DNA from: DASUSF01 sp036375275
GTDB taxonomy: Bacteria; Pseudomonadota; Alphaproteobacteria; Geminicoccales; Geminicoccaceae
Assembly (NCBI GenBank): GCA_036375275.1
Contig: DASUSF010000144.1
Coordinates: forward strand, 1 to 16,266
DNA: 16,266 bases
Direction: 5' to 3'
Shown one piece after another: positions 1 through 5,016 of the stretch. Within the stretch, counting starts at the first letter, position 1, and each line of letters begins with the position of its first letter. Under the pieces are notes generated by a model. The model saw only the letters and a list, made by a program, of their open reading frames with translations. It had not been told where the DNA came from and did no database searches. Made by a program: the position numbers and the translations under genes.

Positions 1-120
1 CCGCTCGGCGTCAGCTATCAGCAGGCGTTGAGCCGCTACATCACCGAGGACCTCGGTGGTACGATCTCTGCCGACCGCTACCCCGAAGGCGGGAGCGACC
101 GGATCACCACGGCCGAATGA
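1..120 (+). CDS. C-terminal end of an unrecognised protein (5' end outside window)
   Basis: Reading frame 1 is open from the left edge and stops at TGA 118-120, giving the last 39 residues of a protein that begins outside the window. The visible tail contains YQQALSRYITEDLGG and ends SDRITTAE. It is hydrophilic with no membrane segment. Codon use is GC-rich like the neighbouring genes. I do not recognise the family. It does not resemble the C-termini I know for GspE or GspF, the genes that often precede gspG. The gap to the chosen gspG start is 37 bases, so it may be in the same transcript, but its link to secretion is unproven. Confidence 0.6.
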   Translation, partial: PLGVSYQQALSRYITEDLGGTISADRYPEGGSDRITTAE

Positions 121-157
121 GTGGCCATCGCAAGCGAGGACCCCGATTCCCTTGATC

Positions 158-628
158 ATGCTGTTCGGGCGCGGTCGCGCCCTTCCTGCTCTCCGCCGCT
201 CCGCGACCCGGCGCGTCCGGCGGGGCACCAGCGGCTTCACCCTGATCGAGCTCCTGGTGGTGCTCGTGATCCTCGGGCTGCTGTCCGCGTTCGTGGCACC
301 CCAGGTGCTGAACTATCTCGGACGGGCCAAGACCGATGCGGCCTCGGCGCAGATCCAGAACATCGCCTCGATCCTCGACCTCTACCGGCTCGACACCGGG
401 CGCTATCCGACCGAGGAGGAGGGGCTGAGCGCGCTGCTCGAGCCGCCGCCGGACGCCACCACCTGGAACGGCCCCTACGTCAGGCGCGAGGACGCGCTGA
501 CCGACCCCTGGGGCGAGATGTACCGCTACCGCTTTCCCGGCGAGCACGGGGATTTCGACCTGTACACGCTGGGGGCGGACCAGGCCGAGGGGGGCGAAGG
601 CGAGAATCAGGACATCACCAGCTGGTGA
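158..628 (+). CDS. gspG: Type II secretion major pseudopilin GspG
   Basis: GspG is the major subunit of the T2SS pseudopilus, the inner-membrane-anchored fibre thought to push substrates through the secretin. From ATG 158 the protein has 156 residues. A basic leader of 26 residues (RRSATRRVRRGTSG) ends at the prepilin peptidase site G^FTLIELLVVLVILGLLSA, with Glu at +5 of the mature chain and the usual hydrophobic N-terminal helix. The mature part has the GspG signature: LDLYRLDTGRYPTEEEGLSAL, then WNGPYV, DPWG and a C-terminal YTLGADQAEGGEGENQDI region typical of the calcium-binding loop. A longer frame begins at GTG 56 but would overlap the upstream gene. TTG 152 is another in-frame possibility. 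The Shine-Dalgarno sequence is weak. First gene of the pseudopilin run G-H-I-J. Confidence 0.95.
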   Translation: MLFGRGRALPALRRSATRRVRRGTSGFTLIELLVVLVILGLLSAFVAPQVLNYLGRAKTDAASAQIQNIASILDLYRLDTGRYPTEEEGLSALLEPPPDATTWNGPYVRREDALTDPWGEMYRYRFPGEHGDFDLYTLGADQAEGGEGENQDITSW

Positions 629-652
629 GCGGGCGGGGCCGATGCGGGCGCC

Positions 653-798
653 AGGGCAATTCCCGATCGGGCGGAAGCGCATCGGCCCAAGACCACCTTC
701 CCCCCCTTGGAAGAGAATTGCTCTGCTCCAAGGGCTCATGGCGGATTCACCCGATCGGAACCGCTCCCAAAGTAGTTCCGTCCTATCGGGATCCGCTC
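653..798 (+). repeat. Palindromic dispersed repeat, copy 1 (overlaps gspH 5' end)
   Basis: This 146-base element aligns along its whole length with the element at 2278-2422 in the same orientation. It has two palindromic halves. The first is bounded by AGGGCAATTC (653-662) and GAATTGCTCT (715-724). The second runs from GCGGAT (741-746) to ATCCGC (791-796), with further paired steps CCCGAT/ATCGGG (750-755 and 785-790) and GGAAC/GTTCC (757-761 and 775-779). Bases 741-758 are identical to 2366-2383, and 785-798 are identical to 2409-2422. It occupies the gspG-gspH gap and runs into the gspH reading frame. I do not recognise it as a named family. It is short and has no coding gene of its own, so it resembles a REP- or MITE-like element. 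Confidence 0.8.
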
Positions 799-1265
799 TG
801 GGCTTCACGCTGTTCGAGCTGCTCGTGGTGCTCGCGATCATCGGCCTGGTGCTCGCCACCATGCCCGGCTTCCTGATCCGGGATTCGGACCGGGTCGAGC
901 TCGAGAGCGCGGTCAGGAGCGTCGCCGCCGGCCTGCGCGAGGCCCAGAGCAACGCGCTCGTGTCCAACCGCGAGCAGGTGTTCGCGCTGGACGTGGAGAC
1001 GAGGCGCTTCCGCGTCGCCCCCGGGAGGCCGCTCCGCCAGCTCGACCCCGACCTCGAGGTCGGCTTTCGGACCGCCCGCTCCGGTCTGCTCGCGCCGACC
1101 GCCGGCACGATCCGCTTCTATCCGGACGGCAGCTCGACGGGCGGCCGGATCCGGCTCGCGCGGGGGTCCCTGATCGCCGCGGTGACGGTCGACTGGCTGA
1201 CCGGGGAGGTCAGCATCGAGCGACCCGCGCCGCGCGACGAGTCGGAGCGCCTTCGTGACGGATGA
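738..1265 (+). CDS. gspH: Type II secretion minor pseudopilin GspH
   Basis: GspH is a minor pseudopilin that sits near the tip of the T2SS pseudopilus with I, J and K. From ATG 738 the protein has 175 residues: a 22-residue leader (MADSPDRNRSQSSSVLSGSA plus LG), cleavage before FTLFELLVVLAIIGLVLATM with Glu at +5, then a GspH-type globular part (RSVAAGLREAQSNALVSNRE, later IRFYPDGSSTGGRI). The pattern SNREQVFALD followed by FYPDGSSTGG is typical of GspH/FimT. ATG 642 is the only other in-frame start and would give a 53-residue leader. AAGGG at 730-734 lies only 3 bases before ATG 738, so the start is uncertain. With either start, the leader up to the -3 residue is encoded by the palindromic repeat. 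The 3' end overlaps gspI by 11 bases. Confidence 0.9.
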   Translation: MADSPDRNRSQSSSVLSGSALGFTLFELLVVLAIIGLVLATMPGFLIRDSDRVELESAVRSVAAGLREAQSNALVSNREQVFALDVETRRFRVAPGRPLRQLDPDLEVGFRTARSGLLAPTAGTIRFYPDGSSTGGRIRLARGSLIAAVTVDWLTGEVSIERPAPRDESERLRDG

Positions 1266-1641
1266 GCGGGCGCAGGGCTTCACACTGCTCGAGGTGGTGG
1301 TCGCGCTGATCATCTTCTCCCTCACCTTCGGGGCCTTCGCGCAGATCTTCTCGACCGGGTTTCGCCAGAGCCGGACGGCGGAGCGGATTGCGGAAGCGAC
1401 CCTGGTCGCCGAGAGCGTCCTCGCGCGGATCGGCAACGAGGCCCGGCTCGAGGCCGGCCGCTTCGGCGGCGAGGCCGGGGCGGGCTTCCGCTTCGAGGCC
1501 GAGATCGAGCCGGCGAGCGAGCCCGACCCCGACTATGGCTACGTCGCGTTCAGGGTCCGGGTCACGGTGTTCGAGGCGGATGCGACTCCCGACTCCGGCA
1601 TCCGGCTGACCACGCTGCGTCTCGGGTCGGTGCAGCGATGA
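1255..1641 (+). CDS. gspI: Type II secretion minor pseudopilin GspI
   Basis: GspI is a minor pseudopilin that forms the tip complex with GspJ and GspK. The 128-residue product starts at GTG 1255, inside the end of gspH (11-base overlap). This start gives a canonical 8-residue leader, MTDERAQG, cleaved before FTLLEVVVALIIFSLTFGAF, with Glu at +5. The rest has the GspI pattern: a helical stretch with AEATLVAESVLARIGNEARL, then a beta-rich tail with YVAFRVRVTVFEA and LTTLRLG. The length is normal for the family. The stop overlaps the gspJ start by four bases (ATGA), consistent with translational coupling in one operon. Confidence 0.93.
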   Translation: MTDERAQGFTLLEVVVALIIFSLTFGAFAQIFSTGFRQSRTAERIAEATLVAESVLARIGNEARLEAGRFGGEAGAGFRFEAEIEPASEPDPDYGYVAFRVRVTVFEADATPDSGIRLTTLRLGSVQR

Positions 1642-2279
1642 GCAGCGCCCCTGGCGAGCGGGGCTTCACGCTGCTCGAACTCCTGGTCGCGATCACCCTG
1701 CTCGGGCTCCTCATGGCCGGGCTGCTCGGCAGCCTCCGGCTCGGCGCGCGGGCCTGGGAGACCGGGGCCGGGCGGCTCGAGGCGAGCGCGCGCCTGATCA
1801 CCATCCAGGGCTTCCTCCGCGACCGGCTGACCCACGCGATCCCGCTGTTCCTGCCGGACCCGGCCGGCCGCGAGAGCCTCGCCTTCACCGGCGGCCCGGA
1901 GACGATGACCCTGCTCACCACGCTCCCCGATCAGCTCGGCGCCGGCCTCCACGTCGTGACCCTCGGCGTGCGCGAGGACGATGAGGGTGTCAGCCACCTC
2001 GGCTTCGCCTGGCGTCCGCTCAACCTCGATCCCGACGGCGTGCCGCTGCCGACGATGGAGGCCGGGCGGCGCGACCTGATCCGCGACATCGCCGGGCTGG
2101 AGCTCGGCTACTTCGGCGCGCGCGGACGCGATCCCGAGCCGGCGTGGCACGAGGCCTGGGAAGACGAGCAGGTGCTGCCGACGCTGATCCGGCTGCGCGT
2201 GGTGCTGGGCGAGGAGGACCCCCGGCGCATCCCGGAGCTGGTCGTCCGGCCGATGATCGACCTCGCGCCCGCCTTCTAG
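1638..2279 (+). CDS. gspJ: Type II secretion minor pseudopilin GspJ
   Basis: GspJ is the largest minor pseudopilin of the GspI-J-K tip complex. The 213-residue product begins at ATG 1638, overlapping the gspI stop. The leader MSSAPGERG is cleaved before FTLLELLVAITLLGLLMAG, with Glu at +5. The mature part has GspJ traits: GLRAWETGAGRL-like helix end (actual: GARAWETGAGRLE), a FLRDRL motif, a central beta-rich domain, and near the end LPTLIRLRVVLGEEDPRRIP, which is the usual GspJ closing strand. The length is typical. The stop codon TAG (2277-2279) is part of the left arm of the second palindromic repeat, so the operon is interrupted immediately after this gene. Confidence 0.93.
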   Translation: MSSAPGERGFTLLELLVAITLLGLLMAGLLGSLRLGARAWETGAGRLEASARLITIQGFLRDRLTHAIPLFLPDPAGRESLAFTGGPETMTLLTTLPDQLGAGLHVVTLGVREDDEGVSHLGFAWRPLNLDPDGVPLPTMEAGRRDLIRDIAGLELGYFGARGRDPEPAWHEAWEDEQVLPTLIRLRVVLGEEDPRRIPELVVRPMIDLAPAF

Positions 2280-2422
2280 AGCAATTTCCGATGAGACAGG
2301 ACCGCATCGAACCGCGACGTTCTTCCGCTCATCGGAAGAAAATTGCTCTGTTTCATCGAATCCGAGCGGATTCACCCGATCGGGACCGCTTGCAGGCGGT
2401 TCCGTCAAATCGGGATCCGCTC
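2278..2422 (+). repeat. Palindromic dispersed repeat, copy 2 (gspJ-gspL gap)
   Basis: This 145-base element is the partner of the one at 653-798. The first half has perfect 10-base arms AGAGCAATTT (2278-2287) and AAATTGCTCT (2340-2349). They are continued inward by CCGATGAG (2288-2295) and CTCATCGG (2328-2335), making a stem of about 18 pairs with one four-base bulge. The second half has GAGCGGAT/ATCCGCTC (2364-2371 and 2415-2422), CCCGAT/ATCGGG (2375-2380 and 2409-2414) and GGGACCGC/GCGGTTCC (2382-2389 and 2396-2403, one G-T mismatch). It begins within the gspJ stop codon. It could fold as two stable RNA hairpins and so act as an mRNA processing, stabilising or attenuation site; that role is inference. 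Confidence 0.8.
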
Positions 2423-2457
2423 GAGGCCGGCGGAGCGGCGGGCGGGCCGTGCCGGCG

Positions 2458-2486
2458 CTTCCGGAGCGGCACCCGGGCGTGATAAG
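2458..2486 (+). promoter_or_regulatory. Weak candidate promoter upstream of gspL
   Basis: Between the second repeat and gspL, the hexamer GATAAG (2481-2486, four matches to TATAAT) follows CTTCCG (2458-2463) by 17 bases. The -35 match is poor. It would give gspL and downstream genes their own transcript if the repeat blocks read-through from gspJ. Treat it as a suggestion only. Confidence 0.15.
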
Positions 2487-2510
2487 GCAGGCCTCTGACC
2501 GGGGCAGGTT

Positions 2511-2516
2511 GGAAGG
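2511..2516 (+). promoter_or_regulatory. Ribosome binding site that sets the gspL start
   Basis: GGAAGG lies 7 bases before ATG 2524, an ideal spacing. The reading frame is open further upstream to another ATG at 2449, but that start lacks a comparable site and would place non-family sequence at the N-terminus, so 2524 is preferred. Confidence 0.6.
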
Positions 2517-2523
2517 GCAGCCC

Positions 2524-3606
2524 ATGGCATCGGCGCTTGCCGCGGGCCGTCAGGCCATCGGCAGCTTTTTCGAGTGGTGGTTCGGCGAGCTGGCGGGCCT
2601 GGTGCCGCGGCGGCTGCGCGCCGCCGGGCGACGCGACCGGCCGCGCCTGGTCCTGCTGGTCGAGGGCGAGCGGGTCACGCTGCGCGCGATCAGCGGCGCC
2701 GTCGAGCGGCCGCTCGAGAGCGGCGTGCCGGCCGACCCGGCTGACCAGCAGCGTCTGCGCGCGGCGCTCAGGGGCCGGAGGCGGGGGGCGCGCCGGGCGA
2801 CGACGGTCCGCCTCGCCCACTCCCTCGGTCTCCGCCGGGTGCTCGATCTGCCCCTGGTCGCCGAGGCTGATCTGCATCAGGCGCTGCGCTTCGAGATGGA
2901 CCGGATCACGCCGTTCAAGGCCGAGGAGGTGCTGTTCGCCCACCGGGTGGTCCAGGCGGACCGGGAGCAGCGCCGGCTGAGCGTGGAGATCGAGGTCGCA
3001 CCCCGGGCGGCGGCCGAGCGGGCGTTCGAACTCGCGCGGGAGCTCGGCCTGGACGCGCAACGGCTCGAGCTCGCTGCCGCCGACGGCGGGCCGGGGCGGC
3101 TCGATCTCACGCCTCGGGAGATCGACGCCTCCGGGCGGACCGGCCGGCTCAACGGGATGCTCCTGCTGCTCCTGTTGGTGCTCGCCGTGGTCGCGGTCGG
3201 GTTGCCCCTCAACCGGCAGCGGACGGCCGCCCTCGAGCTCGAGCAGGAGGTCGCGGCGGCGCGCGCGGAAGCCGAGAAGAGCATGCAGCTCCGCACCTCC
3301 CTCGAGACCCTGACCCGGTCCGCGAGCTTTCTCTCCGAGGTCAAGGCGAGCACCCCGATGGTCGCCGCGGTGCTCGCCGAGCTCACCCGGGTGATCCCGG
3401 ACCAGGCCTACGTCAGCCAGCTCCAGCTGCGCGAGCGCGACCTGCAGATCCACGGCCTCGCCGACACCGCTTCCGACCTCATCGGCCGGCTTTCGGCGTC
3501 GCCGCTGTTCCGCGCACCGCAGTTCCGCTCGCCGGTGACCCGCGATCCCCGCAACCAGAAGGAGCGCTTCCACATCCAGGTCCAGATCGCGGAGGGCGCC
3601 GGCTGA
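2524..3606 (+). CDS. gspL: Type II secretion inner-membrane platform protein GspL (PilN-like C-terminus)
   Basis: GspL links the cytoplasmic ATPase GspE to the inner-membrane platform and binds GspM. From ATG 2524 the protein has 360 residues. Residues about 1-205 are cytoplasmic and include DLPLVAEADLHQALRFEMDR followed by ITPF, a pattern shared by PilM/GspL-like proteins at the dimerisation region. One membrane segment lies at about 211-229 (GMLLLLLLVLAVVAVGLPL). A likely coiled coil follows at 230-265 (LELEQEVAAARAEAEKSMQL). Residues about 275-355 form a PilN/GspL periplasmic ferredoxin-like domain, with LAELTRVIPDQAYVSQLQLR and then GLADTASDLIGRLSASPLF. This is the GspL form fused to a PilN-type domain rather than the classical enterobacterial one. 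The stop overlaps the gspM start by one base (TGATG). Confidence 0.88.
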   Translation: MASALAAGRQAIGSFFEWWFGELAGLVPRRLRAAGRRDRPRLVLLVEGERVTLRAISGAVERPLESGVPADPADQQRLRAALRGRRRGARRATTVRLAHSLGLRRVLDLPLVAEADLHQALRFEMDRITPFKAEEVLFAHRVVQADREQRRLSVEIEVAPRAAAERAFELARELGLDAQRLELAAADGGPGRLDLTPREIDASGRTGRLNGMLLLLLLVLAVVAVGLPLNRQRTAALELEQEVAAARAEAEKSMQLRTSLETLTRSASFLSEVKASTPMVAAVLAELTRVIPDQAYVSQLQLRERDLQIHGLADTASDLIGRLSASPLFRAPQFRSPVTRDPRNQKERFHIQVQIAEGAG

Positions 3607-4220
3607 TGCTGCGCCGCGGCACCCTGGTCAGCCGCCTGCTCGCCCTCACCCTGCTGGTGGTGGCGCTGCTGCTGACCTGGCGTCTCGCGGTCGAGCCGAT
3701 CGTCACCAGCTTCCGCGACACCGCCGAGCAGATCGCCAACTCCCAGAACCTGCTCGAGCGCTACCGCACGCTCGCCGCCCAGCGCCCGCGCCTCGCCCGC
3801 CAGCTCGAACGGCGCCAGGAGGCGAGCGACGCCAGCATCGGCTTCCTTCAGGGGCAGGACGAGACCCTCGCCGCGGCCGCCCTCCAGGAACGCGTCGGCA
3901 CAATCATCGACAACGCGGGCGGCGAGCTGCGCTCGACCCAGATCCTGCCCGCCACGGCCGCCGACGACGAGCTCGCGATCCGTCGCGCCGGCCTGCGGCT
4001 GCAGTTCGTGGTGGCGGTCGACGGCCTCGAGGCGATCCTCTACCGGCTCGAGACCACCGAGCCCTACCTGTTCATCGACGAGCTGAGCATCCGCGAGCAG
4101 CGCGTCCGGCGGCGGCGCAATGAGCCGGAGAGCGAGACGCTGCTCGACGTCGGGCTCCAGGTCTACGGCTTCGTCCGCATGAAGGCGGCGGAGCAGCGGG
4201 AGGCACGGCGGAGCGGCTGA
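3606..4220 (+). CDS. gspM: Type II secretion platform protein GspM
   Basis: GspM is the partner of GspL in the inner-membrane platform. The 204-residue product starts at ATG 3606, sharing one base with the gspL stop. It has a short basic N-terminus (MLRRGTLVSR), one membrane segment at about residues 9-27 (SRLLALTLLVVALLLTWRLA), a likely coiled coil at about 38-80 (DTAEQIANSQNLLERYRTL and following) and a periplasmic ferredoxin-like domain. The last part, with LRLQFVVAVDGLEAILYRLE then PYLFIDELSI, matches the GspM-b type found with PilN-like GspL proteins. Position between gspL and the gspC-like gene supports the call. A gap of 133 bases follows. Confidence 0.87.
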   Translation: MLRRGTLVSRLLALTLLVVALLLTWRLAVEPIVTSFRDTAEQIANSQNLLERYRTLAAQRPRLARQLERRQEASDASIGFLQGQDETLAAAALQERVGTIIDNAGGELRSTQILPATAADDELAIRRAGLRLQFVVAVDGLEAILYRLETTEPYLFIDELSIREQRVRRRRNEPESETLLDVGLQVYGFVRMKAAEQREARRSG

Positions 4221-4292
4221 GGACCCTGGGTCCCGACCGGACGATCCCCCACCACTGCGGGGTGGCTTCGCCGGCCGAGCCCTGGACGCCCC

Positions 4293-4321
4293 TGGTATCC
4301 GGCGCCGGAAAAAGCTACATT
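4293..4321 (+). promoter_or_regulatory. Weak candidate promoter in the gspM to gspC-like gap
   Basis: The 133-base gap at 4221-4353 contains a locally A-rich patch (GGAAAAAGCTACATTCG). TACATT (4316-4321, four of six to TATAAT) lies 17 bases after TGGTAT (4293-4298, a poor -35). Transcription from here would leave a leader of only about 25 bases before ATG 4354. An imperfect CCACC/GGTGG stem sits earlier in the gap near 4249-4265, with no T-run. Confidence 0.2.
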
Positions 4322-4353
4322 CGAGCGGGGACGACCCGGCATTCGAAATCTTC

Positions 4354-4863
4354 ATGCGGAAGCGCTCAGTGACGCCGAACGCGCCTCTTTCGACCGGCCT
4401 CCTGCTCCTCGGCTGCGCAGCGCTCGGGGGGATCATCGCGCTCGAGCTGAGCTCGGAGATCTCGCTCGCCCCGGGGGTGACCGCGGCGGCGCCGGCCGCG
4501 CCGGACATCCCGGAGGTCGCGATCGAGCCGTTCGTGCCACCGCCGCCGGACAGCTTCACGGAGATCGGCGAGCGCCCGCTGTTCGTGCCCACGCGCCGGC
4601 CGTTCGTGCCGCCGCCGGAGGCCGAGGCGGAGGCCATCCCGGTCGAGGAGCCGCCGCCGGAGCCGCTCCTGGCCGAGCTGGTCGGGGTCGTGCTCGCCGG
4701 CGAGCAGCGCGCGGCGCTGGTGCAGGAGGAAGGCGCTGCGGGTCCGCGCCGGCTCGCCATCGGCCAGACCGTCGACGGCTGGCGGGTCGAGGAGGTCGAG
4801 GCCGGCCGCGCCTTCTTCCGCCGCGGCGACGAGGTCCAGGTTCTGGAGCTGCGGCGCGATTGA
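4354..4863 (+). CDS. Short GspC/GspN-like type II secretion protein (HR domain only)
   Basis: This 169-residue protein looks like the connector between the inner-membrane platform and the secretin. It has a basic N-terminus, one membrane segment at about residues 12-30 (STGLLLLGCAALGGIIALEL), a Pro/Ala/Glu-rich spacer at about 40-103, and a C-terminal HR-type domain at about 104-166 (LLAELVGVVLAGEQRAALVQ, then RRLAIGQTVDGWRVEEVEAG). Within the spacer, ERPLFVPTRRPFVPPPE is the motif seen before the HR domain in short GspC and GspN proteins. No PDZ domain follows. It could equally be named GspN by some schemes, so I leave the symbol empty. No clear Shine-Dalgarno sequence precedes ATG 4354. It lies between gspM and gspD, the place expected for this role. 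Confidence 0.75.
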   Translation: MRKRSVTPNAPLSTGLLLLGCAALGGIIALELSSEISLAPGVTAAAPAAPDIPEVAIEPFVPPPPDSFTEIGERPLFVPTRRPFVPPPEAEAEAIPVEEPPPEPLLAELVGVVLAGEQRAALVQEEGAAGPRRLAIGQTVDGWRVEEVEAGRAFFRRGDEVQVLELRRD

Positions 4864-4949
4864 GCGCGCTCGGGCCCGCTCGTCGGCCAGCGAGGACCAC
4901 GGCCGCCCGTCCCACCGGCGACGCATCAGGCGGCGGGTGAGGCGTTCGG

Positions 4950-4955
4950 CATAAA
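4950..4955 (+). promoter_or_regulatory. Possible -10 element upstream of gspD
   Basis: The 153-base gap at 4864-5016 becomes clearly less GC-rich from about 4950 (CATAAAAGTCACATCTGCAA). CATAAA matches four of six positions of a -10 box, but no good -35 box lies at the right distance. The base-composition change suggests a leader or promoter for gspD. Confidence 0.2.
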
Positions 4956-4999
4956 AGTCACATCTGCAACCAGAAGTCGGTTCTCTCACTTGCTTTCGG

Positions 5000-5009
5000 G
5001 GAGGAAAGG
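5000..5009 (+). promoter_or_regulatory. Strong ribosome binding site before gspD
   Basis: GGAGGAAAGG is the strongest Shine-Dalgarno sequence in the window. It fits ATG 5017 (GAGGA ends 11 bases before it, AAAGG closer). It is even better spaced for ATG 5013, which is in another frame and does not encode GspD. ATG 5071 in the GspD frame would give a tighter lipoprotein signal but lacks such a site. Confidence 0.5.
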
Positions 5010-5016
5010 CGGATGA

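Noticed and set aside
56..157. Longer GspG start at GTG 56
   Set aside because: It would overlap the upstream gene by 65 bases and add a 34-residue stretch with no prepilin-leader character; ATG 158 gives a basic leader of reasonable length.
2144..2482. Small plus-strand frame across the end of gspJ and repeat copy 2 (its repeat part reads KIALFHRIRADSPDRDRLQA)
   Set aside because: Its first half is an out-of-frame reading of gspJ and the second half is the palindromic repeat. Similar peptides would be predicted at any copy of the repeat, so it is not a gene.
4249..4265. CCACC/GGTGG inverted repeat after gspM as a terminator
   Set aside because: The stem is only 5 pairs with a 7-base loop and no T-run; too weak in this base composition to call.
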